From Rhizobiaceae bacterium UBA1291 (GTDB taxonomy: Bacteria > Pseudomonadota > Alphaproteobacteria > Rhizobiales > Rhizobiaceae): DNA of 15,065 bases. The number at the start of each line of letters is the position of its first letter. The first letter of the stretch is position 1. The notes under the pieces were generated by a model that made no database searches, was not told the DNA's origin, and worked only from the letters and a program-made list of their open reading frames with translations. Location: positions 1-15,065 of the forward strand of contig DBUL01000011.1 of the NCBI GenBank assembly GCA_002307905.1. Reading direction: 5' to 3'. A program made the position numbers and the translations under genes. Of the stretch, positions 7,670 through 14,498 are shown piece by piece.

Positions 7670-8455
7670 CTAGCCGCCAACATGACGGGGCAGACCCATG
7701 ATCTTGAAGCGCGCGACATGGCCAAGGAAGACCGGAATGCCGACGACATAGCGGTACCAGAGCCGCTTCGGCTCCAGCCACAGCCGATAGACCCATTCGC
7801 AGCGGATGTGTCGCATCCACAGCGGCGCACGCGGAACCTGACCGGAAACGAAGTCGAAGAGTGCGCCGACGCCGATCACGAGGCGGGCATGCTCCGGGCG
7901 AATGTTGCGGTCGATCCAGATCTCCTGCAGCGGAGTGCCGAGGGCGACCAGAAGAATGTCGACGCGGGCGGTCTCGACATCATCCAACACACTTGCGCAA
8001 TTCTGCTTGTCGAAGTAGCCGTCGACGATTTCCACGAACTCGTGCCAGGGTGCGTGCCTGCGGAAATTCTCCGCGGCGTTGGCGAGCACCTCCGGGCGCC
8101 CGCCGATCAGGCCGATCCGCCGGGGCACCTCCATGTAGCTCAGCATGGCCGGGATAAAATCCGTGCCGTTGAGGTTGGCGCGGAAGCGCTCGCCATTCAG
8201 GATTTGTGAAGCGAGATCGACGCCAATGCCGTCGGGCAGCAGGACTGTGCGTTTCAGCGCCTCGCGATACTGCGGATCGGACATCATCAGATTGGCATTA
8301 TTGGCGTTGAGGAACGCCATGTGAATCTGGCCGAACGGCAAGGCCGCCAGTTGGTCGACATGGAACAGCGCGCTATCCCAGGTGAGGTCATAAAGGGGGA
8401 TGCCGAAGAGCGGCAAGCGCGGTTCCGGCAAGGCTGAACTGGTCGACAGGCTCAT
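7670..8455 (-). CDS. WecG/TagA/CpsF-family glycosyltransferase (GT26)
   Basis: Predicted GT26 enzyme, a family that adds an N-acetylated amino sugar such as ManNAc or ManNAcA from a UDP donor to a lipid-linked acceptor on the cytoplasmic face of the inner membrane, in surface polysaccharide synthesis. The 261 residues contain the family pattern: NANNAN (50-55), LPDGIGVD (73-80, with the conserved Asp75), RANLNGTDF (92-100), GLIGG (115-119), GTPLQE (173-178) and GALFDFVSG (197-205). The C-terminal part is rich in Arg and Trp (WMRHIRCEWVYRLWLEPKR), as expected for membrane docking. I chose the ATG at 8455, which fits the family length; upstream codons have no family character. Its ribosome site is weak. 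No polysaccharide gene lies beside it here, so donor and product are unknown. Confidence 0.88.
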   Translation of the reverse strand: MSLSTSSALPEPRLPLFGIPLYDLTWDSALFHVDQLAALPFGQIHMAFLNANNANLMMSDPQYREALKRTVLLPDGIGVDLASQILNGERFRANLNGTDFIPAMLSYMEVPRRIGLIGGRPEVLANAAENFRRHAPWHEFVEIVDGYFDKQNCASVLDDVETARVDILLVALGTPLQEIWIDRNIRPEHARLVIGVGALFDFVSGQVPRAPLWMRHIRCEWVYRLWLEPKRLWYRYVVGIPVFLGHVARFKIMGLPRHVGG

Positions 8456-8650
8456 GACCACCCCGGACGCATTGCCGCCGCGGAACGTGACGGGCCTTCC
8501 GGCCGCCGGACATTTTCGGGCGTGCCGGCAATGCCTGCCAACAAATCCGCGGAAGATGCCGGGCGCGAGAGGAAGGGGAATGGCAACAGCATGACACCAC
8601 GCAACGCAAGGAATGATAGGTGACTTGTATCGGCAGGATATCAAATCGGA

Positions 8651-8702
8651 GTTAAGCGTAGGTCTCGCATTTATCCGCGCGGATACACAAGGGCTTAACC
8701 AT
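8651..8702. promoter_or_regulatory. Nested palindromes with a possible CtrA half-site
   Basis: TATCCGCGCGGATA (8672-8685) is a perfect 14-bp palindrome. It lies between inverted arms GTTAAGC (8651-8657) and GCTTAAC (8693-8699), with centres 3.5 bp apart. The right arm runs into TTAACCAT (8695-8702), which matches the CtrA half-site described in Caulobacter. A regulator site for the glycosyltransferase promoter is plausible, but the bound protein is unknown. Confidence 0.4.
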
Positions 8703-8740
8703 GCCGTATCGAGGCGTTAGAAAGACGCTCACAGGGGCGG

Positions 8741-8759
8741 CAGGCAGACCCGCTGCCTG
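8741..8759 (-). terminator. Inverted repeat downstream of the flagellar operon, possible terminator
   Basis: CAGGCAG and CTGCCTG form a perfect 7-bp stem with a 5-nt loop, about 60 nt past the stop of the last flagellar gene. There is no T-run on the minus strand, so intrinsic termination is uncertain. On the plus strand it is followed by TTTCGTT but no plus-strand gene precedes it. Confidence 0.35.
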
Positions 8760-8821
8760 GTTTCGTTCCCCCCACCTGGAGCCGCGATGCGCCGAAGTGG
8801 ACGCCGGCCCGATCTGGCCGT

Positions 8822-9340
8822 CTACTCGACCTTGTCGCCCTCGATCACCTTGACCGGCTTGCCGGGCGGTTTGGCATTCCCTGTGCTCGTGGCCCGGACA
8901 TCCTCCTTCGACAGGTAATCGAGCTGCTCGATGAGCACCTCTTCGACGAATCCCTCGCCAAGATGGGCGTTGATGTCGGCCTTGATCCTCCCGCGGAAGG
9001 CGGCAACATCAAAGGCGGCCATGTTCGCAATGTCGACCATCTTGTTGCCGATCAGCAGGGTGAACAGCTCGTCGGTCATCAGCTCGGTCAACGGCAGTTC
9101 GACGCCCTTGATCTTTTCCTTGTCCATCATGAAGGAGATGCGACCAAGGAAATAGCCGCGCACGCTACCGTCGGCGATCATCGGGATAGTGATCGCCTCG
9201 CCGCGCACCAGTTCGAGCTTCGCCTTCCTGACGTCCTCTTCACTGACTTCAGCGGGGGCCGTCGCCATGTGTACGGAGAAATAGACCGCACCGAGCGTCA
9301 CAAGGCAGACCCACAATCCGGCGGCCAGAATCTTGACCAT
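8822..9340 (-). CDS. FliL-like membrane-anchored protein, last gene of the flagellar operon
   Basis: Function is not established. The 172 residues begin with one membrane helix (about 3-22, ILAAGLWVCLVTLGAVYF) with no clear signal cleavage site, so the rest should be a periplasmic domain on an N-terminal anchor. The domain has strand-like FLGRISFMMD (64-73) and ends in a pattern like FliL: a helix with IKADINAHLGEGFVEEV (119-135) followed by LIEQLDYLSKEDVR. FliL is a single-span protein with a stomatin-like periplasmic domain that surrounds the stator. The resemblance is in topology and C-terminal pattern only, and a true fliL may exist elsewhere. The start ATG overlaps the stop of the preceding gene by one base (TGATG), which supports translation coupling in the flagellar operon. 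The C-terminal 20 residues are polar and probably disordered. Confidence 0.8.
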   Translation of the reverse strand: MVKILAAGLWVCLVTLGAVYFSVHMATAPAEVSEEDVRKAKLELVRGEAITIPMIADGSVRGYFLGRISFMMDKEKIKGVELPLTELMTDELFTLLIGNKMVDIANMAAFDVAAFRGRIKADINAHLGEGFVEEVLIEQLDYLSKEDVRATSTGNAKPPGKPVKVIEGDKVE

Positions 9341-9705
9341 CAGACCTCACTGTAGAGAAACTGTTCCTGGGAATAGGTGCCGTCACCGTCGGCCTCCTGC
9401 ACGGCATTCTTCAGGAGATCGGCAACCGCACGCACCGCATTCATATGCGCCTCGACACGGCGGGCATTGATCGCCAGTTTCTTCTTAAGGCCCTGCATCT
9501 GCTCGACATAACCTACCGCCAGCTCGCGCGGATCGGTGTCGCGACACAGCATGGTCAGTTCATAGAGGCAACGGCTCTTGTGGGCATTCGAGACCTTGAG
9601 GTCGAATTCCGGGTCCTTGCCGATGCGCTGATTTTCATTGTCGATGATCATCTCGAGGCGCCCGAGCACCGTCTTGATCCGATAATCGCTATTGATGATT
9701 TCCAT
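9340..9705 (-). CDS. FlgN-like putative flagellar export chaperone
   Basis: A 121-residue, largely helical cytoplasmic protein without membrane segments. Its pattern resembles FlgN: an N-terminal helix with spaced acidic residues (LGRLEMIIDNENQRI, 14-28), a central K/E-rich helix, and a C-terminal helix led by Asn80 (NARRVEAHMNAVRAVADLLK) followed by a short loop ending GTYS. FlgN binds the hook-filament junction proteins FlgK and FlgL and docks them on FlhA. Here flhA is in the same operon, and in rhizobia flgK and flgL are usually just upstream of flaF, which suits that role. The assignment rests on length, helical pattern and context, not on a clear motif, so FliT-like or another chaperone is possible. 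The start ATG has only a weak site (GGGGC), 23 nt after the rod-binding gene. Confidence 0.8.
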   Translation of the reverse strand: MEIINSDYRIKTVLGRLEMIIDNENQRIGKDPEFDLKVSNAHKSRCLYELTMLCRDTDPRELAVGYVEQMQGLKKKLAINARRVEAHMNAVRAVADLLKNAVQEADGDGTYSQEQFLYSEV

Positions 9706-9728
9706 GGTATTGCCCCGGATGAGTGTTG

Positions 9729-10283
9729 TTATGCTGTCGTTTCATCGGTCTCGGAGACGCCGAGCGTACGACGCTCCAGGTCCGTCACCATGTTGAAGGC
9801 CATGCGCCGATCGGTTTCATCGGTGACAACGTTGACGAGTTTGTCGCCACGTTTGCGGGCCAGTTCCTCCGCATACATCTGATCGGCAATGCCGACGCCC
9901 CCGCTTTCGGCGATCACGCCGCCGATCTGCTCGGCCATCATGCTTTTCCAGATCTCGCCGGCATTGCCCTTGCCGTAAACGGCTTCGCTGTCGTCCGGCA
10001 TCATCGATTTGACGAAATTCTGCAGGACGACCGCCTCGAAGTCGCGGTAAACCTTCGGGGTTGCGCCCGCGGCAGTCTTCTGCACATTACCGAGGCCGGC
10101 ATCAAAGGCGGCGCTGTTCAGCACCTCGATCGCAGCACCGAAGCCGGCGCCCTTCTCGGCGAGACTGGTCGCGGCGAAGGCCGCACGATTGGTCTTCAGT
10201 TTCTCCTGGGCTGCCGCCAGGACCATTGGATCTGCGGCGCGGACGACGTCGAGCACGAGATCGCTCGGAGGTGATATAGCCAC
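9729..10283 (-). CDS. Flagellar rod-binding protein, CheL/FlgJ N-domain type
   Basis: A 184-residue protein with a rod-binding domain at about residues 78-138: YRDFEAVVLQNFVKSMMP, then a gap, then GEIWKSMMAEQIGGVIAESG and GIADQMYAE. This matches the N-terminal, rod-capping part of FlgJ. It has no peptidoglycan-hydrolase domain, so the muramidase needed to open the cell wall must be a separate protein. Alphaproteobacterial homologues are often labelled 'chemotactic signal-response protein CheL', although the domain points to rod assembly. The start is a GTG at 10283 with AGGA 5 nt away; no ATG fits. The first 70 residues are Ala-rich and low in motif content and may be a flexible export signal, as rod factors travel through the flagellar export gate. 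Confidence 0.87.
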   Translation of the reverse strand: MAISPPSDLVLDVVRAADPMVLAAAQEKLKTNRAAFAATSLAEKGAGFGAAIEVLNSAAFDAGLGNVQKTAAGATPKVYRDFEAVVLQNFVKSMMPDDSEAVYGKGNAGEIWKSMMAEQIGGVIAESGGVGIADQMYAEELARKRGDKLVNVVTDETDRRMAFNMVTDLERRTLGVSETDETTA

Positions 10284-10320
10284 GGTTCCTGTCTCCGGTA
10301 CTTTGGTTAGGTGATGATTA

Positions 10321-10731
10321 TCACTCGTGAACCTTGCTGGAGGCTGTCGTGGCGAACTTCATGTCGACCAGATCATAGATGGCGTCGTCGTCCGCCGCGC
10401 GATCTTCGAACACGCGGGCGTCCTTCATGTTCTCTTCCAGCCGGTCGCCCTTGGCGCGTTCGCGCAGTACCATGATCTCCTGGCCATGCTGGAGGCTGGC
10501 GAGTTGCTTGTCGGCATTGGACAGCCGGTCGAAGCGATCGGCATAATTCTGGGCGAACAGCCGATGGACTGGTTCGAGCGAGCCGATCGCCTGCATGACG
10601 GAGGACATCGATGCGGCATTCTCCTCGCGGCGCTGCGCGGTGAACGCGAGGTCGCTCTCGGCCATGCGCTCCATGTGGCGCTGGACTGTCACGAGCCGCT
10701 TCAGCTTTTCTGATTTTTTCGTCGGACCCAT
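10321..10731 (-). CDS. FliJ-like coiled-coil protein in the flagellar operon
   Basis: A 136-residue hydrophilic helical protein of uncertain function. The N-terminus (SEKLKRLVTVQRHMERMAES, 7-26) has the Leu-spaced basic pattern seen at the start of FliJ, and long helices run to about residue 110 with many Glu, Arg and Gln. FliJ is the coiled-coil stalk that links the FliI ATPase to FlhA and activates export. No FliJ is otherwise visible here, and the gene lies two positions after flhA, so a divergent FliJ is my best guess; it could also be a general chaperone. The start is secure: AAGGAG lies 5 nt before the ATG. It follows fliR after 33 nt and precedes the rod-binding gene by 37 nt. The last 25 residues are acidic then polar. 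Confidence 0.78.
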   Translation of the reverse strand: MGPTKKSEKLKRLVTVQRHMERMAESDLAFTAQRREENAASMSSVMQAIGSLEPVHRLFAQNYADRFDRLSNADKQLASLQHGQEIMVLRERAKGDRLEENMKDARVFEDRAADDDAIYDLVDMKFATTASSKVHE

Positions 10732-10764
10732 GGGCGCTCCTTGAACATCGCATTCATTCAGGCG

Positions 10765-11514
10765 TCAGCCCAGGAAGATGCGGGGAAAGTTCTCGGCAAA
10801 CTGCCGGACGATCACTGCGATGGAGAAATACACGAGAAACAGACCGCCCATCAGAAGGTAGGGCGTCGAGATGAAGTAGATCGGGATCTGTGGCGCGAGC
10901 TTGTTGATCAGACCGATCGAGAAGTTGAACATGATGCCGAAGATGATGAAGGGGCTGGCGAGCCGCAGCATCAGGAAGAAGGTCGCGCTCAGGGTATCGG
11001 TTAGCGTGATCAGCATCTTCTGCACGTCGGGAAATATCCCGAGCGGCATCAGCCCATAGGAATCGATCAAGGCCCGCAGGACGACGTGGTGGAAGTCCAG
11101 CATGAAAAGCAGAAGCAACCCGCCGAAGCTGATCATGTTGGTCAGCTGGTTCTCGGGCGTATCCTCAATCACGTCCGGGGCACCCGGCGAGTTAAACCCG
11201 ATCGACATGGAAATGGCGGAGCCGGCAAATTGCAGGCCGAGCACATAGAACCGCGGGATGATCCCGTACATCGTGCCTACCAGCAATTCGCCGATGATCA
11301 GGTAGATATAGGCATAGTCGCTACCCGACACCTTAGGATAGATCGTATCCCACAACATCGGCAGGATGGCCATCGAGATCGCCGCCGCCATCAGGAGCCG
11401 GAACAAGACGGGGATACGCGCCGAGGAGAAGCCCGGAAGCACCATGAAGCAGGCGCCGATCCGGCAGAAGGCCACGAACATGGCCAGAACTGTCCCCTCG
11501 GGGTCGGTGATCAT
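10765..11514 (-). CDS. fliR: Flagellar export gate protein FliR
   Basis: Integral membrane core component of the flagellar type III export gate, assembled with FliP and FliQ into a helical pore at the basal body centre. The 249 residues are strongly hydrophobic with about six membrane segments. Family-typical stretches are the N-terminal [20 protein letters not shown] (13-32) with [10 protein letters not shown] following, [22 protein letters not shown], and the C-terminal [20 protein letters not shown] followed by APQIPIYF. Length is normal. The ATG overlaps the flhA stop by four bases (ATGA), so the two are translationally coupled. Confidence 0.96.
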   Translation of the reverse strand: MITDPEGTVLAMFVAFCRIGACFMVLPGFSSARIPVLFRLLMAAAISMAILPMLWDTIYPKVSGSDYAYIYLIIGELLVGTMYGIIPRFYVLGLQFAGSAISMSIGFNSPGAPDVIEDTPENQLTNMISFGGLLLLFMLDFHHVVLRALIDSYGLMPLGIFPDVQKMLITLTDTLSATFFLMLRLASPFIIFGIMFNFSIGLINKLAPQIPIYFISTPYLLMGGLFLVYFSIAVIVRQFAENFPRIFLG

Positions 11515-13598
11515 GAAATGGAGCCCAGGATCTTTATCTCGATGCCCTTGGCCAGTTCGACATGCGACAGGACCGGAAGCGTGGCGAACAGACGCTCGAT
11601 AATCATGCGCACATAGGAGCGCGTTTCCGGCGAAGTGACAAGCACGAAAGGCAGGCCACGGTCCATGAATTCACGGATAACCTTGCTCGCTTGCTCGGAG
11701 AACTCCTCGAGGCTGCGGGGATCGATGTCGAACTCGACGATTTCGCCCTTGGCGTCGCGCTTCAGCGCCTGGTGGAAGACGAGGTCCCATTTCGAGCCGA
11801 GGCGCAGCACGCGCAGCACGCCGTTGTCGGTCAGGTCGCCGCATAGCTGCTGGGCCATGCGGACGCGCACATGCTCGACGATCTGCTCGGTCTTCCTGAC
11901 ATGGGGGGCGAGTTCGGCCACCGCTTCGAGAATCAGGTGCAGGTTGCGGATCGAGACGCGCTCGGCGAGCAGCAGTTTCAGAACCGCCTGCAGACCCGAA
12001 TAGGACATGTGCGACGAGCAGATCTCGTCGGCGAGCTTCTTGTATTCCGGATCGAGCCGGTCGATCAGGATCTTGACGTCCTTGTAGGACAGGAGCTGCG
12101 GCAGGTTGTTGCGGATCACCTCGCTCACATGGGTGAGAACAACCGACACATTGTCGATCGGGTGGAATCCCTCACGTTTGAGTTCCTCGGTGAAAGCCTC
12201 GAGAACAGAGACCGCCGGCATGCCGAAGGCCGGTTCGCGGATCTCGTCGCCCGGAACCTTGGGCTTGCGACCCGAGCCGGTGACGACCAGCACTTCGCCG
12301 ACGCGCAGCTGATTGGAGGCGACCGTGGTGCCATGGATGCGGATCTGGTAGGATTTCTCCTGGATGGCAATGTCATCGGTGACCTTGATCTCGGGCACGA
12401 CGAAGCCGTACTGACTGGCGAACTTCTTGCGCATCTTGCCGACACGGAAGGCGAGTTCCTGGTGCGCGCCCAGCAGACGGGTCGACACCAGCTTGCCGAG
12501 CGCCAGTTCGATCTCGGCGGTCTTGAGCACGGACTTGACCGAATCCTTCTCGGCTTCCTTGGTTTGGATGACCTTCTTTTCCTCCTGCTCGCGCTTGACC
12601 TTGTTCTCAGCTTCGATCTGGCGCGGAATGAACCAGCTGCCGAAGGCCATGATGCCGCCGAGCGCCAGGAAAGGCACCATCGGCAGGCCGGGCACGATCG
12701 AGAGGAGGACCATCAGCGCAGCGGCAACCGACAGGGCGCGCGGATAGCCGCTCAGCTGATTGACGACGGCCTGGTCGGTCGAGCCGGGTGTGCCGCCGCG
12801 CGAGACCAGAAGACCGGCGGCGAGGGAAACGATCAGTGCCGGGATCTGGGAAACGATACCGTCGCCGACCGACAGCTTGACGAAAACATCGGCCGCCTCG
12901 CCGATTTCCATGCCGTGGCGGAAATAGCCGATGATGATGCCGCCGACGATGTTGATGGCGGTGATGAGGAGGCCGGCGATCGCATCGCCGCGAACAAACT
13001 TCGATGCACCGTCCATGGCGCCGAAAAAGGAACTTTCCTGCTCGAGCTCGCGCCGGCGGAACTGCGCCTCCTTGTCGTCGATCATGCCGGCGGACAGGTC
13101 GGCGTCAATCGACATCTGCTTGCCGGGGATGGCATCGAGAGTAAAGCGGGCGCCGACTTCCGCGATGCGTGTGGCGCCCTTGGTAATGACGATGAAGTTG
13201 ACCGTCACCAGAATCAGGAAGACGATCAGGCCGATCACGAAGTCGCCGGACATGACCAGGCTTGAGAAGCCCGCGATGACGCCACCTGCAGCGTCATGCC
13301 CCTGATTGCCGTTGGAGAGGATGACGCGGGTTGTTGCGATGTTGAGCGACAGGCGGATCATCGTCGAGATCAGCAGAATGGTCGGGAAGGACGAGAAGTC
13401 GAGCGGTCGCTGGATCCACAGCGCAACCATCAGGATCAGCACCGAAAAGGCGATCGAGAAAGCCAGGCCCATGTCGATCAGGAAGGGCGGAATGGGCAGG
13501 AAAAGAATGCTGAGGATGACGACGATGCCGAGGGCAAAGCCGATGTCACGACCCTGCGGGCTGACCTTCGGAATAATGATTGCAGATGGTTGCGCCAT
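11511..13598 (-). CDS. flhA: Flagellar export gate protein FlhA
   Basis: Large export-gate subunit that forms a nonameric ring and uses the proton motive force; its cytoplasmic domain is the docking platform for chaperone-substrate complexes. The 695 residues split into a membrane part (about 1-335, eight helices) and a cytoplasmic part (about 360-695). The family signature is clear: [13 protein letters not shown] (64-76), [14 protein letters not shown] (81-94), [18 protein letters not shown] (148-165) and DLSAGMID (167-174), followed by [19 protein letters not shown] charged linker [18 protein letters not shown] joins the two parts. The ATG at 13598 has a fair site (GGAACG). It lies 133 nt after fliQ, the widest gap in this operon, and its stop overlaps fliR. 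Confidence 0.97.
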   Translation of the reverse strand: MAQPSAIIIPKVSPQGRDIGFALGIVVILSILFLPIPPFLIDMGLAFSIAFSVLILMVALWIQRPLDFSSFPTILLISTMIRLSLNIATTRVILSNGNQGHDAAGGVIAGFSSLVMSGDFVIGLIVFLILVTVNFIVITKGATRIAEVGARFTLDAIPGKQMSIDADLSAGMIDDKEAQFRRRELEQESSFFGAMDGASKFVRGDAIAGLLITAINIVGGIIIGYFRHGMEIGEAADVFVKLSVGDGIVSQIPALIVSLAAGLLVSRGGTPGSTDQAVVNQLSGYPRALSVAAALMVLLSIVPGLPMVPFLALGGIMAFGSWFIPRQIEAENKVKREQEEKKVIQTKEAEKDSVKSVLKTAEIELALGKLVSTRLLGAHQELAFRVGKMRKKFASQYGFVVPEIKVTDDIAIQEKSYQIRIHGTTVASNQLRVGEVLVVTGSGRKPKVPGDEIREPAFGMPAVSVLEAFTEELKREGFHPIDNVSVVLTHVSEVIRNNLPQLLSYKDVKILIDRLDPEYKKLADEICSSHMSYSGLQAVLKLLLAERVSIRNLHLILEAVAELAPHVRKTEQIVEHVRVRMAQQLCGDLTDNGVLRVLRLGSKWDLVFHQALKRDAKGEIVEFDIDPRSLEEFSEQASKVIREFMDRGLPFVLVTSPETRSYVRMIIERLFATLPVLSHVELAKGIEIKILGSIS

Positions 13599-13626
13599 TT
13601 ATCGTTCCGTCTCTTCATGAGAGGTC

Positions 13627-13651
13627 GGCCGCACGACAAGGACATGCGGCC
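13627..13651 (-). repeat. Inverted repeat in the fliQ-flhA gap
   Basis: GGCCGCA and TGCGGCC form a perfect 7-bp stem with an 11-nt loop, 29 nt upstream of the flhA start. No T-run follows. It could be a message-processing or translation-tuning structure, or chance in GC-rich DNA. Confidence 0.35.
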
Positions 13652-13731
13652 ATGTTCACGTCAGCGATAACGGGCGAAGCTTGCGCGAGGGTGGCACTAT
13701 CAACAGACGGCCTGGGATCGACCGGGACCGG

Positions 13732-13998
13732 TCAGAAACCGGTCTGGACGCGCGAAAAGACCAGATTGGCAAACAGCGCGATCTGACCTCCGACAAAGGG
13801 AGCGCTGATGCCGATGGTCACCAGGATGGCGACGATCTTCGGCACGAAGGTCAGGGTCATTTCCTGAACCTGGGTAAGCGCCTGGACGAGCGCGATGGAG
13901 ACGCCGACAATCATGGCAGCAAGCACGGCTGGTCCGGAAGCGACGAGCACGGTCCACACGGCTGCCTGCATGATGTCGAGAGCGTCTGCCTCATTCAT
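13732..13998 (-). CDS. fliQ: Flagellar export gate protein FliQ
   Basis: Small inner-membrane component of the FliPQR export pore. The 88 residues give two membrane helices (about 15-42 and 50-80) joined by the conserved segment ALVQALTQVQEMTLTFVPKI, which is the hallmark of FliQ. Length matches the family (about 89). The start ATG at 13998 has only a poor ribosome site, and a GC-rich hairpin ends 18 nt upstream of it, so its translation may be kept low, in line with the few FliQ copies per basal body. It follows flgD after 59 nt. Confidence 0.96.
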   Translation of the reverse strand: MNEADALDIMQAAVWTVLVASGPAVLAAMIVGVSIALVQALTQVQEMTLTFVPKIVAILVTIGISAPFVGGQIALFANLVFSRVQTGF

Positions 13999-14016
13999 AA
14001 CGAACGAATCCCCGTA

Positions 14017-14040
14017 CCGGAGGGAGAATCACCCCTCCGG
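14017..14040 (-). repeat. GC-rich hairpin between flgD and fliQ
   Basis: CCGGAGGG and CCCTCCGG form a perfect 8-bp stem with an 8-nt loop. It sits 17 nt past the flgD stop and 18 nt before the fliQ start. There is no T-run, so it is more likely a message-stabilising or attenuating element within the operon than a full terminator. Confidence 0.45.
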
Positions 14041-14057
14041 CGATTGGTATCACCGGT

Positions 14058-14498
14058 TCAGCTGCCCGTCGATGCCGGTGTCGGGGCGCCAACGCGAACA
14101 CCCACAACAATCGGGATTTCCACGCCAGCGGCAGTCGTCGCAACCATGGTATCGCTATAGACGCGTACGGAGGCAATGACGCCTGTCTTCGTCCCGTCAG
14201 CGCTGGTGATCGTCTGGCCGATGTAGTTCGATGCATTCGTCAACGCGTTGCCGGTGATCAATGTCTCGAGATTGGCGTTGGTCTGGATCGTCTGCTCGAC
14301 CTGGGAGAAGGTGGCCAGCTGGGCGATCTGTTCGCTGGCATCCATCGGGTCGGTCGGATCCTGGTTCTTCATCTGGGCGATCAGCAGCTTCAGGAAGGAA
14401 TTGTAATCCAGGGAAGCGCTCGCGGAGGCGCCTGCCGCTGTGGAGGCGGCCCCGGTCGATGTCGTACGGGGGGCCGAGGTAACACCGTCTACCGCCAT
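14058..14498 (-). CDS. flgD: Flagellar hook-capping scaffold FlgD (short form)
   Basis: Cap protein that sits at the growing hook tip and helps FlgE polymerise; it is itself exported. The diagnostic N-terminal FlgD core is intact at about residues 32-72: [20 protein letters not shown] then [18 protein letters not shown]. The first 30 residues are Ala/Ser/Thr-rich and fit an unstructured export signal. At 146 residues the protein is much shorter than the enterobacterial one (about 230) and ends soon after a strand-rich piece ([20 protein letters not shown]), so the C-terminal tudor/fibronectin-like domains are mostly absent. The reading frame is clean and the next gene is normally spaced, so this is a natural short form. 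The ATG has AAGGAG 7 nt upstream and overlaps the end of flbT by 10 nt. Confidence 0.94.
   Translation of the reverse strand: MAVDGVTSAPRTTSTGAASTAAGASASASLDYNSFLKLLIAQMKNQDPTDPMDASEQIAQLATFSQVEQTIQTNANLETLITGNALTNASNYIGQTITSADGTKTGVIASVRVYSDTMVATTAAGVEIPIVVGVRVGAPTPASTGS

Larger units (their letters stand above)
8456..8821. other. 366-nt non-coding region between the flagellar operon end and the glycosyltransferase gene
   Basis: I see no convincing gene here. It should hold the transcription end of the flagellar operon and the promoter of the glycosyltransferase gene. It contains an inverted repeat at 8741-8759, a perfect palindrome at 8672-8685, and GTTAAGC/GCTTAAC arms at 8651-8657 and 8693-8699. 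TTGATA followed by CCTATC on the minus strand is a weak promoter candidate that I do not assign. Confidence 0.6.

Noticed and set aside
11871-13265. A 464-codon plus-strand frame opposite flhA
   Set aside because: Asp/Glu/His/Arg-rich shadow of flhA with no recognisable motif and no ribosome site.
13599-13660. A 12-codon minus-strand ORF (MAACPCRAADLS) in the fliQ-flhA gap as a leader peptide
   Set aside because: No ribosome site and too short to support; probably chance around the hairpin.
13726-13744. Two ACCGGTC copies at the end of fliQ
   Set aside because: One copy lies across the fliQ stop and the other inside its last codons; too short and too GC-rich to treat as a regulatory repeat.
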